46,937 bases of DNA from the NCBI GenBank assembly GCA_002686885.1, contig NYYT01000120.1, positions 1 through 46,937 of the forward strand, written 5' to 3'. The stretch comes from Pedosphaera sp. Its GTDB lineage: Bacteria; Verrucomicrobiota; Verrucomicrobiia; Limisphaerales; AAA164-E04. The notes beneath the pieces are model-generated. The model was not told where the DNA came from and made no database searches. It was given only the letters and a program-made list of their open reading frames with translations. Shown piece after piece: positions 1 to 9,303 of the stretch. Position numbers and translations under genes: made by a program. Numbering within the stretch: position 1 is the first letter of the stretch; the number at the start of each line of letters is the position of its first letter.

Positions 1-7
1 AAGAATT

Positions 8-83
8 TGGTGGAGCCGAGGGGAGTCGAACCCCTGACCCCCACAATGCCATTGTGGTGCTCTACCAACTGAGCTACGACCCC
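8..83 (-). tRNA. tRNA-Ala (anticodon GGC)
   Basis: Read on the minus strand, the sequence folds as a complete 76-nt cloverleaf. There is a 7-bp acceptor stem, a D arm with AGCTC...GAGC, a 5-bp anticodon stem CCACA/TGTGG around the loop ATGGCAT, and a T arm with GGTTCGACTCC. The anticodon is GGC, which reads Ala codon GCC. The acceptor stem carries a G3:U70 wobble pair, the classic AlaRS identity element. The 3' CCA is encoded (positions 8-10 on the plus strand). It lies downstream of, and in the same direction as, the transporter gene at 210-1406. Confidence 0.97.
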
Positions 84-209
84 ACGCAAATGAGCGCTCT
101 TTATGAAGCAGGGGTCCGGGCTTGTCAAAGCCAAAATCCCATTATCTTGAAGGCTCTTCCACCGACACTTCCTTGGTCTAGTGAAGCTTCGTTCGATCGA
201 TTACCTCGC

Positions 210-1406
210 TCAGGAAGAGGAGGGTGGTGCCGGTTCCATCGGCCAGGCTTTGATGATGGAATTGATCAATGTGGCCAAGGGTATGGCGAAGAAGACACCC
301 CAGAAGCCCCAGAGACCTCCAAAGATCAGAATCGCAACAATCACTGCGATGGGATGCAGACTGGTAGCCTCTGACATGAGGATGGGAGCTAGTAGATTGC
401 CATCGAGAATTTGGATGATGGAGTAGGCAATAATGAGCCAGACAAACGTGGAGCTCGCCCCAAACTGATAAAAGCCAATGATGGCGATGGGTAAATACAT
501 GACTGTGGCACCGACGTAAGGAACCAGGACACTGAGGCCCACAAACAGGGAGATCAGAAGGGTGGCTCTCAACCCAAAAAGTGAAAAAGTCAGGAAGGTG
601 ACACCCCAGACAATCATGACCTCCCAGAACTTGCCGCGCACGTAATTGCTGGTCTGAAGATTGACCTCGTGCCAGACCTTGCTGGTGAGACCGCGCTCTT
701 GAGGGAGAAACTGGGCAAACCAGGCCATCAGGCGTTCTTTGTCTTTGAGGATAAAGAACACCATGACGGGTACCAGAACCAGATAAAGAATCCATACGAC
801 GACGCTTTTGAGGGAGGTAATCGACAGGGTGAGGGCCGTCCGTCCCAGTTCCGTCAATTCGGCTTCGATGCTCTCGGTTAAACGCTCGACATTGAGGGAA
901 CCTTCGCTCTGGCCTTGCCCGCTTGAGGAGGGTGCCTGCGACGAAAGGGGGGGCTCGGATTCCGCTTCCTTGTCATCCGGGTTCAGAGCAGGGCTGGTGG
1001 GTGTATTGATGAAGTTGGAGAGGCGCTCTGTTTTGAAGGTTTCGTATTTTGTGTAGGCGTCGCGAATGTCTTGCGAGGCATTCTGAACGATTCCCGGAAC
1101 GTCGCGGCGCACAAATTTGTCCAATTCTGCCACCAGGCTAGGAATGACCACAAAAAAGAGCATGAAGACGGCCAACAGGAAAAGAACATAGACGCCACAA
1201 ACCGCTGCCAAACGCGGGGCCCCCCGCCTCTGGATGCGCAGGATGATGCCATCCAAAAGATAGGCGATGACAAGAGCTGCAAAAACTGGAGCGAGGATAT
1301 CCCCCAGAAAAAAGATGGTCAGGAAGACGCCAAGCAGGATGCCAGCAAGCATAACTATCTGGGGATTAGATAGTTGCCTGCGTATCCACTGCTTGATCAG
1401 GTCCAT
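210..1406 (-). CDS. AI-2E family (PerM/YdiK-type) membrane transporter
   Basis: This is a 398-residue polytopic inner-membrane protein of the AI-2E transporter family (formerly UPF0118/DUF20; PerM, YdiK, TqsA). Family members are exporters or ion antiporters, and the substrate cannot be told from sequence. Hydrophobic segments lie near residues 18-52 and 65-92, and from about 205 to the end. The usual extended periplasmic stretch falls between the second and third groups. That stretch contains a Ser/Pro/Glu-rich low-complexity linker at about residues 135-175, more disordered than is typical. The start is an ATG at 1406 with no clear Shine-Dalgarno. The gene is divergent from the metalloprotease gene and shares an 106-bp upstream region with it. 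Family assignment is good; function is open. Confidence 0.85.
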   Translation of the reverse strand: MDLIKQWIRRQLSNPQIVMLAGILLGVFLTIFFLGDILAPVFAALVIAYLLDGIILRIQRRGAPRLAAVCGVYVLFLLAVFMLFFVVIPSLVAELDKFVRRDVPGIVQNASQDIRDAYTKYETFKTERLSNFINTPTSPALNPDDKEAESEPPLSSQAPSSSGQGQSEGSLNVERLTESIEAELTELGRTALTLSITSLKSVVVWILYLVLVPVMVFFILKDKERLMAWFAQFLPQERGLTSKVWHEVNLQTSNYVRGKFWEVMIVWGVTFLTFSLFGLRATLLISLFVGLSVLVPYVGATVMYLPIAIIGFYQFGASSTFVWLIIAYSIIQILDGNLLAPILMSEATSLHPIAVIVAILIFGGLWGFWGVFFAIPLATLINSIIKAWPMEPAPPSSS

Positions 1407-1512
1407 GGTTCAAGATTAGTTATTTTCGGCAGGGCTCAGCAAGGATTAAGCAGCAGGTTTGTGAGTTGATTTATGACCTGACGAAGCTAGGGTGTTTTTA
1501 ATCTTTTATGCT

Positions 1513-4374
1513 ATGAAAATGATTACACGCATCTTTTTTACCTGCTGCGCTGTTGTGGGAGCTTTGAGCCTCCATGCGGCGGAGGGAGAGCCTCAGAAAA
1601 AACCGGACTATCCTCCGTATGCCAAGGTCTTTGAGGGCTACAAGCAAGTCATCTCGACCATTGATCAGAGTCCTAGTTTGTTTGGGCTCTTTCACGATGC
1701 CAAGGACAACCAACTTCTGGCAGCTTTCCCCAAAAAATATGTCTCCAAGAAATTCTTCATTGCCCTGACGGTGGCCAGCGGCGAGCAGTATGCCGGATTG
1801 CAGCAAGCGGACATGTATGTCTACTGGAAGCAGATCGGCAAAAGAATGGTGCTGATTCAGCCCAACATTGAAATTCGTTCGAGCGGAGATGCGGAATCCA
1901 AGAGCTCCATTCAGCGCCTGTTTACCGACCGAGTGTTGGCAGACGTGCCGATCGTCACCATGCATCCTCAATGGGGCCCCGTGATTGATCTTGATGCCTT
2001 TTTGTTGGGAGACGGTGCCAAGTTTTTTGGGTCCAGCGCGGTTGGACTGAAAAAGCAGTTGGCCACGGTCAAGACGGCTCGAGCCTTCCCTGAGAACATT
2101 GAGGTCGCTTTTGAGGTGCCTGTTTCCAGCGGTTTGCTCAAAACCTTTCATTTTTCCATCAGTGAAATCAAACCCAACCCCTCCTACAAACCGCGCAAGG
2201 CTGACGAGCGTATCGGATATTTCACCACGGGTTACAGCGATTTTGGTAAATATGAGAACAGCGATGTGCGCACTCGCTATATCAATCGCTGGCACGTGGA
2301 GAAGGCGGACCCATCGCTCAAAGTCAGCCCAGTGAAAAACCCCATCATTTTTTACGTCGAACACACCACGCCCATTCGATACCGACGATGGGTGCGGGAG
2401 GGGGTCATGATGTGGAACAAAGCCTTTGAGAAAATAGGCCTGCTCAATGCCCTTGAGGTTCGCTATCAGGATCAAGCGACCAGAGCTCACATGGAGAAAC
2501 ACCCTGAAGACGTCCGTTACAATTTCATTCGTTGGCTCAACAATAATGTGGGTACGGCCATCGGCCCCAGCCGAGCCAATCCCATGACCGGAGAAATCCT
2601 GGATGCTGACATCATCTTGACCGATGGTTGGATTAGGCATTTCTGGAGGAAATTCAACCAGGAGCTTCCCAAATTAGCCATGGAAGGGTATTCGCCTGAA
2701 ACCCTTTCCTGGTTGCAACAGAACCCCCAATGGGACCCTAGGGTTCGTCTGGCCCACCCTTCCAACCGTGCGTTCATGGCGAAAACAATCGCCGCTGGAT
2801 ACCACTCGTATGGTGGCCATCCTGTAGCTCACAATGATGCCTCACTCATCGGGGATCAGGAGTTTGACGGACTCATTGGTAGGACAAGCCAGGTCAATGG
2901 CTTTTGTCAGGCTGCCGATTTTCGTGCGCTGGACATGGCTGTGATGCGTTTTGCACTCGACCTGATGGGGAATCATCACGAGGGCGAAGAGGATGGCAAC
3001 GATGGCGAGGAGCATGCTGAAAAGGAAGAAGAGAAGGCAGAAGAAGACATGCTCGATGGCATTCCCGATTGGTTTGTTGGCCCTCTTATTGCCGATCTGG
3101 TTGCGCATGAAGTGGGGCACACCATCGGATTGCGCCATAATTTCAAGGCATCAAGCATCTATGACTTTAAGGCGATCAACAGCGATGAGATCAAAGGCAA
3201 GAAACCCTTCGCGGGCTCTGTCATGGATTACCTGCCCGTGAACATGAACCTGGAGGGCTTCGGTGAAGAACAGGGAGACTACGGGATGATCGAAGTGGGT
3301 CCGTATGACTTGTGGGCTATCGAATACGGCTACTCCATCGTCAAGAAGGATGATGAGCTCAAGAGCATTCTCGCCAGAGTCAATGATCCCTTGCTGGCGT
3401 ATGCCACCGATGAGGACACCTACGGGCCGGATCCCTTTGCGCGTCGCTATGATTTCGGGAAAGATCCCATCAACTATGCCAAGAGTCAGATCAAGCTGGC
3501 CAACGATCATCGAGCCAAAATTCTCGATGAATTCGTCAAGGATGGTGAGAGCTGGGCCAAGGCGCGCTACGGCTATGGATTGACCCTGAGTCTTCAAATG
3601 CGCTCGCTGAGCATGATGGCCAATTGGCTGGGAGGGGCGCTGATCAACCGATCCAAGAAGGGGGATCCGGATGCCGGTCCTCCCATTGAGGTGGTTTCGG
3701 CCAATCGCCAACGTGAGGCTTTGCAGTTTGTCATGGCTCATGCCTTTGAAGATAAAGCCTATGGGCTAACTCCTGAATTGCTCCGTCACCTCTCCATGGA
3801 CAAATGGATCGATGATTTCAGCTCGGCGATTGAAGATAGTACCTGGCCTGTGCACGATCGCATCATGGGGATGCAGTCCTCGGCTCTGACGATGCTCATG
3901 AACCCCACCACGATGGGGCGGGTTTACGACAACGAGTTCTTAACCCCTGCCGATGAGGACATGATTACGCTGCCGGAAATCCTGGGAGACATTCGTTCGG
4001 CCGTGTGGTCGGAGGTTGAGAATGCCAAGGAAGGGGCTTTCACCGCCCGTAAACCGATGATCTCCAGCTTGCGTCGCAACTTGCAACGTGAACACCTGGA
4101 GCGTTTGATCGACCTGAGCATGGGTGGTGGGTTCTCCAGCGCCTCTCAGAAACCCATCTCCAACCTCGCGACCGCGCACTTGCGGGATCTCAAAAAGCAG
4201 GTGGATCAGGTTTTGGAAGACGAAGGTGTGACTCCCGATCCTTACAGCCAATCGCACCTCTCCGAGGCGTCCATCCGGATCGAAAAAGCATTGGATGCAG
4301 ATTATATCTACAACGCCTCGAGTATGGGAGGTGGGGGTGGTTTTCTGAGATTCATGCGAGAGCCTCAGGATTGA
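1513..4374 (+). CDS. secreted zinc metalloprotease (DUF5117/DUF4953 type)
   Basis: This is a large exported zinc-dependent metalloprotease of 953 residues. The frame is open from a GTG at 1492, but the ATG at 1513 gives a proper signal peptide (MKMITRIFFTCCAVVGALSLHAA), so it is preferred. The zinc site HEVGHTIGLRH is at residues 532-542 and has the extended metzincin form HExxHxxGxxH. It is followed by a Met-turn-like segment (SVMDYLP) about 30 residues later. The N-terminal half resembles the DUF5117/DUF5118 regions of Bacteroidetes and PVC enzymes. A Glu/Asp/Lys-rich, probably disordered insertion at about residues 485-515 lies just before the catalytic helix. The gene is monocistronic and ends in a strong terminator at 4419-4451. 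Its role is probably degradation of extracellular or periplasmic protein. Confidence 0.88.
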   Translation: MKMITRIFFTCCAVVGALSLHAAEGEPQKKPDYPPYAKVFEGYKQVISTIDQSPSLFGLFHDAKDNQLLAAFPKKYVSKKFFIALTVASGEQYAGLQQADMYVYWKQIGKRMVLIQPNIEIRSSGDAESKSSIQRLFTDRVLADVPIVTMHPQWGPVIDLDAFLLGDGAKFFGSSAVGLKKQLATVKTARAFPENIEVAFEVPVSSGLLKTFHFSISEIKPNPSYKPRKADERIGYFTTGYSDFGKYENSDVRTRYINRWHVEKADPSLKVSPVKNPIIFYVEHTTPIRYRRWVREGVMMWNKAFEKIGLLNALEVRYQDQATRAHMEKHPEDVRYNFIRWLNNNVGTAIGPSRANPMTGEILDADIILTDGWIRHFWRKFNQELPKLAMEGYSPETLSWLQQNPQWDPRVRLAHPSNRAFMAKTIAAGYHSYGGHPVAHNDASLIGDQEFDGLIGRTSQVNGFCQAADFRALDMAVMRFALDLMGNHHEGEEDGNDGEEHAEKEEEKAEEDMLDGIPDWFVGPLIADLVAHEVGHTIGLRHNFKASSIYDFKAINSDEIKGKKPFAGSVMDYLPVNMNLEGFGEEQGDYGMIEVGPYDLWAIEYGYSIVKKDDELKSILARVNDPLLAYATDEDTYGPDPFARRYDFGKDPINYAKSQIKLANDHRAKILDEFVKDGESWAKARYGYGLTLSLQMRSLSMMANWLGGALINRSKKGDPDAGPPIEVVSANRQREALQFVMAHAFEDKAYGLTPELLRHLSMDKWIDDFSSAIEDSTWPVHDRIMGMQSSALTMLMNPTTMGRVYDNEFLTPADEDMITLPEILGDIRSAVWSEVENAKEGAFTARKPMISSLRRNLQREHLERLIDLSMGGGFSSASQKPISNLATAHLRDLKKQVDQVLEDEGVTPDPYSQSHLSEASIRIEKALDADYIYNASSMGGGGGFLRFMREPQD

Positions 4375-4394
4375 CCTCCGGTTGCACACGCTTT

Positions 4395-4451
4395 TGAGGT
4401 CAACAGACCTCAGCGAGGCGCGCCCCCTTCTTCGGAAGAGGGCGCGTTTTT
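4395..4451 (+). terminator. tandem hairpins with rho-independent terminator
   Basis: Two hairpins follow the metalloprotease stop. The first is a perfect 7-bp stem TGAGGTC/GACCTCA with loop AACA (4395-4412). The second (4419-4446) is a 12-bp GC-rich stem, CGCGCCCCCTTC against GAAGAGGGCGCG, with one C/A mismatch and a UUCG tetraloop, followed directly by TTTTT (4447-4451). The second is a textbook intrinsic terminator for rightward transcription. There is no A tract on the left, so it should not stop the convergent dehydrogenase gene. Confidence 0.9.
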
Positions 4452-4470
4452 GTGGATGCGCAAAAAAAAC

Positions 4471-5496
4471 TCAGGTGACTTCAATCAGCGCCTTGATCAC
4501 CCCTGTCTCTGGACGCGTGAAGGAATCAAACCGGGCAGGTGCCTCCTCAAAGGAAGTTCGATGGGTGATCCAGGGGTCGGTTTGAATGGTGCCATCGGCA
4601 ATTAAACCGATGATACGCGTGAAATCTTCCGGAAGGGCGTTTCGGCTGGCCTTGAGGGTGATTTCAGCTCGATGAAGAGCAGGGTGAAGAAACTCAATGG
4701 TTTGCGTGGTGATCCCTACATAAACCAGCGTCCCCGTGTGTGCCACATACCTCAGGGCATCGGACATGGAGTGATGATTGCCTGTGGCATCGATCACCAG
4801 GCCATACCGATGGCCGTTGGTGAAAGCCAGGATTTGTTCCAATTCACTGTCATCGCCTTGGCTGTGAAGCGTATGGGCGACTCCGTAGGTCGTTCTGCAA
4901 AATTCAAGACGGCTGGCGACCCGGTCCATGACGGTCACCTTAGCCCCGGTCAAACGCACAAATTCCAGAGTCGCCAGACCAATGGGGCCTGCTCCAATAA
5001 TGAGTGTCTGGGTCTCTTCTTCAGGTGCGCCCCGGTTGGTTGCATGACACCCAATGGCCAAGGTTTCCACCAATGCGAGTTGATCGTTACTCAAGGCATT
5101 TCCAGGGTGCAATTTATTGGCGCGAACCAGAAAGGTCTCGCGCATGCCACCATCCTCCATGACTCCGATAACTTTCAGGTTTTCGCAGCAATTGGTGGCT
5201 CCTCGCTGGCAGGGATAACACGCTCCACAATGCATGTAGGGTTCCACACTGCAACGATCTCCTGGTTGCACATGGGTGACCTGGCTGCCGACCTCGAGGA
5301 CTTCAACGCCGAGCTCATGTCCGGGAATACGGGGATAGCTGAAAAAAGGCATTTTGCCCAGGTAGCCGGAAAGGTCCGTGCCGCATATCCCAATGCGATG
5401 TACCTTGACAAGTGCCTGATGGGCCTCGGGTGATCCGGGCGGTTCGATGTCAATGGATTCGAGTTGGTGAGGTTGGGTAAACTGCAGAGCTTTCAT
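4471..5496 (-). CDS. zinc-dependent medium-chain alcohol/polyol dehydrogenase
   Basis: This is a 341-residue NAD(P)-dependent MDR-family dehydrogenase, close in type to threonine, sorbitol and galactitol-phosphate dehydrogenases. Catalytic zinc ligands are Cys38 (GICGTD) and His60-Glu61 (GHE). The structural zinc lobe is complete with Cys90, Cys93, Cys96 and Cys104. The Rossmann motif GAGPIG lies near residue 168. The gene sits 41 bp downstream of an aldo-keto reductase on the same strand, and the two are probably co-transcribed and oxidise a sugar or its lactone/acid. The exact substrate (L-fucose- or L-galactose-derived intermediates are one possibility) is inference from that neighbour only. 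Confidence 0.85.
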   Translation of the reverse strand: MKALQFTQPHQLESIDIEPPGSPEAHQALVKVHRIGICGTDLSGYLGKMPFFSYPRIPGHELGVEVLEVGSQVTHVQPGDRCSVEPYMHCGACYPCQRGATNCCENLKVIGVMEDGGMRETFLVRANKLHPGNALSNDQLALVETLAIGCHATNRGAPEEETQTLIIGAGPIGLATLEFVRLTGAKVTVMDRVASRLEFCRTTYGVAHTLHSQGDDSELEQILAFTNGHRYGLVIDATGNHHSMSDALRYVAHTGTLVYVGITTQTIEFLHPALHRAEITLKASRNALPEDFTRIIGLIADGTIQTDPWITHRTSFEEAPARFDSFTRPETGVIKALIEVT

Positions 5497-5537
5497 GATG
5501 TGTTTAACAAGGCTTGGTAACCAGAGGCGGATGCGAT

Positions 5538-6470
5538 TCAGTTATTGATGGCCAGGCCTTCTACGTGGCCGATGTTCTTGACCGGTTGGAAAAGGTGAAG
5601 GATCTCTTCAAGGAGTGCTGCATCGATGGGTTCGGCTGCCCATTGCGCCCACTTTCGAATGTTCTCTGGATTGGCACTCCCCGCAATGGTTGTGGTGATT
5701 GCGGGGTTGGCGATGGAAAATTGGAGGGCACATTTGGCGATATCCGAGCCTCTCTCGCGACAAAGTAGAGAGACGTTCCTTGCCGCCTCCTTGACGCTTT
5801 CTGGTTCCTTGAGCCAGGCGGGCAGGGGGGCATCGGTGAGGAGACGGGCTGAAAACGGCCCTGCATTCATGACTCCAACGCCTTTGCTTTGGAGGTAAGG
5901 AACCGTTTCGTCCATGAATCGAGTGTTTTGAAGGGTGTATTGGTTGTAACTCAACACACAATCCACATCGATTTGGTCGATGATGAATTTGAAAATTTTC
6001 TGTGGGTAGCCACTGAATCCAATGTACCTGACCTTACCTTGCTTCTGCACTTCCTTGAGTGCCGGCAGGGTCTCATCCACAATCTGCTGCATGGGGACGA
6101 ACTCGATATCATGGCACAGGGCAATGTCCAGATGATCGGTGCCCAGGCGGTGAAGACTCACATCCACGCTTTCCTTGACTCTGCGGGCTGAGAAGTCGAA
6201 ATGATCGAGATCATACCTGCCGAGTTTGGTGCAGAGAAGGTAGCTCTCTCGAGGGACGTCTCTCAACGCAAGACCCAAAAGAACTTCACTCATGCCGCGG
6301 CCATAAAAAGGAGAGGTGTCTATCAGGTTCATACCGTGCTCAAGGGCTACGTGAACACTGCGCAGGGCCTCGTCGAGTTGCACTGGACGAAATTCCTGCC
6401 CCAGGGATGAAGCTCCAAAGGAGACGATGGGAAGCTGCAAGTCGGTTTTGCCAAGCTGTCTGGTTTGCAT
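5538..6470 (-). CDS. aldo-keto reductase, L-galactose/L-fucose dehydrogenase-like
   Basis: This is a 310-residue soluble NAD(P)-dependent (beta/alpha)8 aldo-keto reductase. The catalytic tetrad is intact: Asp51, Tyr56 (SPFYGRG), Lys82 (CTKLGRYD) and His120 (LCHDIEF). The pattern of tetrad context and C-terminal cofactor loop (IAGSANPENIRK) resembles L-galactose and L-fucose dehydrogenases, which oxidise aldoses to lactones, more than general aldose reductases. It is the first gene of a two-gene unit with the zinc dehydrogenase 41 bp downstream. The start is the ATG at 6470. It lies just after the clpC terminator, so it needs its own promoter within about 30 bp or relies on read-through. Substrate assignment is tentative. 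Confidence 0.82.
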   Translation of the reverse strand: MQTRQLGKTDLQLPIVSFGASSLGQEFRPVQLDEALRSVHVALEHGMNLIDTSPFYGRGMSEVLLGLALRDVPRESYLLCTKLGRYDLDHFDFSARRVKESVDVSLHRLGTDHLDIALCHDIEFVPMQQIVDETLPALKEVQKQGKVRYIGFSGYPQKIFKFIIDQIDVDCVLSYNQYTLQNTRFMDETVPYLQSKGVGVMNAGPFSARLLTDAPLPAWLKEPESVKEAARNVSLLCRERGSDIAKCALQFSIANPAITTTIAGSANPENIRKWAQWAAEPIDAALLEEILHLFQPVKNIGHVEGLAINN

Positions 6471-6498
6471 GGGCTTTCAGTATGGGGTGTAAACGCCG

Positions 6499-6538
6499 AA
6501 AAGAAAACACCCGTCTGTGCCGTTGGCATAGACGGGTG
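6499..6538 (-). terminator. rho-independent terminator of clpC
   Basis: On the minus strand, 20 bp after the clpC stop, there is a stem CACCCGTCT/AGACGGGTG (9 bp), one A/C mismatch, then TGCC/GGCA around loop AAC. It is followed by a T-rich tract (TTTTCTTTT; A-rich on the plus strand at 6499-6507). It separates clpC from the aldo-keto reductase gene. Confidence 0.9.
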
Positions 6539-6558
6539 CAATGGAAAGGATCAGGTCT

Positions 6559-9099
6559 TCAGCTCGTGACCTTGGCATCTTGCTTGCCGGCTTCCTGGGT
6601 GAAAGCCAGGTGATCTTCCTCGACGATCACTTGGATGGGAGTCTGTTCCTGGAAAGTGCCCTTGAGGATTTCCTCTGCCAGGGGGTCTTCGAGATGCCGT
6701 TCCACCGCTCGACGCATGGGGCGTGCTCCGTAGGCAGGGTCGAAACCCTTGTCCACCAGGAAGTCCTTCGCGGCATCGGTGAGGTGAAGATCGATTTGTT
6801 TGTGCTTCAGTCGGTCCATCACCTTGGCGATCTCCAATTCCAGAATGGTAATGAGGTCGGGTTTGGATAGGGAACGGAAGACGATGACGTCATCCAGACG
6901 ATTCAAGAATTCTGGTTTGAAGGCTCGTTTGGCCTCCTCCAGAATCTTGCCTTTCATGGTCTCGTAATCGCCTTCCTCCGATGACGGAGTGAACCCAATG
7001 TTGGGTTGAGAAGCGGTTTGAGCACCGACATTGGAGGTCAACAGGATGATGGTGTTTCGGAAGTCTACCACGCGCCCGATGTTGTCGGTCAGTTTGCCTT
7101 CTTCCAGAATTTGGAGAAGCATGTTCATGACATCAGGATGCGCCTTCTCAATTTCGTCAAAGAGCACCACGGAGTAGGGCTTTCGGCGAACTTGCTCCGT
7201 CAACTGTCCACCCTCCTCATAACCGACGTAGCCTGGAGGCGAGCCCACCAGACGTGATACGGTGAACTTCTCCATGTATTCACTCATGTCGAGCTGGATG
7301 AGGGATTTCTCATCTCCGAACATGTGGGCGGCAACGGTTTTGGCAAGTAGGGTTTTGCCCACCCCGGTGGGACCGAGTAAGGCAAAGGTACCGATGGGAC
7401 GACGAGGATCCTTCAAGTCGGCTCGAGAGCGACGAAGGGCCTTGCACAGAGCGGTGACGCCCTCTTTCTGGGAAATAACGATGCGTGAGAGTTCATTCTC
7501 CATGTCCAGTAGGCGTTGGATTTCGCCCGCTTCCATGCGCTTGAGGGGGATGCCGGTCCACTTGGCCACGACCTGCATCATGTCTTCATCGGTGACCGTC
7601 ATCCGCTTCTCCTCACGAGAGGCTTTCCAGGCTGTCAGGATGGACTCCAGATTTTCTTTTGACTGCTTTTCCTTGTCCCGCATCGAGGCGGCTTTTTCGA
7701 AATCTTGATCCTTGATCGCTTTTTCCTTCTCCGTGCGAATGGACTCTATTTCAGTTTCGAGGTCTTTGACATCGGGCGGGCGGGTCATGGAGGCAATGCG
7801 CGCTCGTGACCCCGCTTCATCCATCACATCAATGGCCTTGTCCGGCAGGAAGCGTCCGGTGATGTAGCGATCTGAGAGCTCAACAGCGGCCGAGATGGCT
7901 TCGTCGGTCAGCTGAATGTTGTGGTGATCTTCGTATTTCACCTTGAGGCCTTGTAGAATCAGCACCGCATCTTCCAGAGAGGGGGCTTCTACCTTGACGC
8001 TTTGGAAGCGGCGCTCCAGCGCGGCATCCTTTTCAATGTACTTGCGGTATTCGTTGAGCGTGGTGGCTCCGATGCACTGCATTTCGCCCCGACTCAAGGC
8101 TGGTTTGATGATGTTGGAGGCATCCATGGTGCCTTCTGCCGAGCCAGCACCCACGATGGTATGCAATTCATCAATGAAGAGGATGATATTTTGATTGCGA
8201 CGGATTTCATCCATGATGGCCTTGATGCGTTCCTCAAACTGGCCACGGTATTTGGTGCCGGCGACCATCAGGGCTAAGTCCAGGGTAATTACGCGCTTGT
8301 CGCGAAGAATTTCAGGCACATTGCCTTTTGAGATTTCTTGAGCCAAACCCTCGACGATGGCGGTCTTCCCAACGCCAGCCTCTCCCAGAAGCACCGGGTT
8401 GTTTTTGGTGCGTCGGCAAAGGACTTGGATGACGCGCTCAATTTCATCTTTCCGGCCGATCACCGGATCCATATCCCCCTTGAGGGCGATTTCCGTAAGG
8501 TCTCTGCCGAAAGCCTTGAGAGCGGGAGTTTTGCTTTGAGCTTTCTTTTCAGCTTTCTCACCGTCCTCGGCTGAGGCGGCATACTCCTCAGACTCCTGAA
8601 AGTTCGGGTCGACCTCCTTGAGAATCTCCTGACGGGTCTGATCCAAATCAATATCCAGGCCTCGCAGCACCTTGGCGGCGACTCCATTGCCTTCCCGAAG
8701 AAGCCCCAGCAAGATGTGCTCGGTTCCCACGTAGGTGTGCGAAAGTTGTTTGGCTTCCTTGGCTGCCAAGTCGAGCACCTTCTTAACGCGAGGTGTGTAG
8801 GGAATGGTCCCGGCCACCTTGTGGTCCGGACCTGGAGGTACGTGTTTTTCTACTTCCATTTGAACGGTTTCGAGGTCCAGCCCCATTTTTTTGAGGACAT
8901 TGACCGCAACACCCTGATCCAGCTTGATCAGGCCCAGGAGCAGATGTTCGGTGCCGACATAGTTGTGATTGAACCGATCGGCCTCCTTACGTGCCAGAGC
9001 CAGGACTTGTTGAGCCCTTGGCGTGAAATTGTTGAATGCTTCTTCGCTCATGATATTGGGTTGTTGAACGGCTGCGGTGACAGCCGTTGCCTGTGTCAT
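6559..9099 (-). CDS. clpC: ATP-dependent Clp protease ATPase subunit ClpC
   Basis: This is an 846-residue class I Hsp100 unfoldase that feeds substrates to ClpP. In order it has two Clp_N repeats (about residues 24-160), AAA+ domain D1 with Walker A GEAGVGKT at 239-246 and Walker B LFIDELHT, a UVR-type middle region near residues 465-500, then domain D2 with Walker A GPTGVGKT near 578 and LFDEIEKAH. The UVR region and the double Clp_N identify ClpC rather than ClpA or ClpB. The N-terminal 16 residues before [15 protein letters not shown] are extra compared with common ClpC starts. The ATG at 9051 is therefore a credible alternative start, and neither site has a good Shine-Dalgarno. The gene is monocistronic, with a 204-bp upstream gap and its own terminator. 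No CIRCE element is visible upstream. Confidence 0.96.
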   Translation of the reverse strand: MTQATAVTAAVQQPNIMSEEAFNNFTPRAQQVLALARKEADRFNHNYVGTEHLLLGLIKLDQGVAVNVLKKMGLDLETVQMEVEKHVPPGPDHKVAGTIPYTPRVKKVLDLAAKEAKQLSHTYVGTEHILLGLLREGNGVAAKVLRGLDIDLDQTRQEILKEVDPNFQESEEYAASAEDGEKAEKKAQSKTPALKAFGRDLTEIALKGDMDPVIGRKDEIERVIQVLCRRTKNNPVLLGEAGVGKTAIVEGLAQEISKGNVPEILRDKRVITLDLALMVAGTKYRGQFEERIKAIMDEIRRNQNIILFIDELHTIVGAGSAEGTMDASNIIKPALSRGEMQCIGATTLNEYRKYIEKDAALERRFQSVKVEAPSLEDAVLILQGLKVKYEDHHNIQLTDEAISAAVELSDRYITGRFLPDKAIDVMDEAGSRARIASMTRPPDVKDLETEIESIRTEKEKAIKDQDFEKAASMRDKEKQSKENLESILTAWKASREEKRMTVTDEDMMQVVAKWTGIPLKRMEAGEIQRLLDMENELSRIVISQKEGVTALCKALRRSRADLKDPRRPIGTFALLGPTGVGKTLLAKTVAAHMFGDEKSLIQLDMSEYMEKFTVSRLVGSPPGYVGYEEGGQLTEQVRRKPYSVVLFDEIEKAHPDVMNMLLQILEEGKLTDNIGRVVDFRNTIILLTSNVGAQTASQPNIGFTPSSEEGDYETMKGKILEEAKRAFKPEFLNRLDDVIVFRSLSKPDLITILELEIAKVMDRLKHKQIDLHLTDAAKDFLVDKGFDPAYGARPMRRAVERHLEDPLAEEILKGTFQEQTPIQVIVEEDHLAFTQEAGKQDAKVTS

Positions 9100-9240
9100 T
9101 CATGCCAGCCAGGTTGTCTTTCAACGAATTGAAAGGAAATCAGAACGACTTGACACGCGCGAAACAGGGACCTTCGGGTGGTCTGTTTTGGCCCATCTGA
9201 CTTGCCTGTCCCAACCTAGATGATTTTGACTCAAAAACCA

Positions 9241-9268
9241 GTTTTTTTAGCCTCCAAGGCGAAAAAAC
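9241..9268 (-). terminator. possible terminator between AGE gene and clpC
   Basis: In the 204-bp gap (9100-9303), an inverted repeat pairs GTTTTTTT with GAAAAAAC (6 A-T pairs, one G-C and a G-T wobble) and continues, after a bulged A, with GCC/GGC around a 5-nt loop. Read leftward it is followed by TGGTTTTTG. It could end the five-gene operon, but the stem is mostly A-T, so this is weak. The rest of the gap should hold the clpC promoter, but I find no convincing -35/-10 pair. Confidence 0.35.
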
Positions 9269-9303
9269 TCCCATCGATATTATCGGTCTAAAGGATTCCG
9301 GGC

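Noticed and set aside
1498-2640. 380-codon open frame antisense to the metalloprotease
   Set aside because: It lies wholly opposite a well-supported protease gene, has no recognisable domain, and looks like a shadow of codon bias in the real gene.
4672-5433. 253-codon open frame antisense to the zinc dehydrogenase
   Set aside because: The dehydrogenase on the other strand has all its zinc ligands; this frame has no family features.
9100-9303. Heat-shock type control (CIRCE or sigma-32 promoter) upstream of clpC
   Set aside because: No TTAGCACTC-N9-GAGTGCTAA and no convincing sigma-32 -35/-10 pair could be found on reading the gap.
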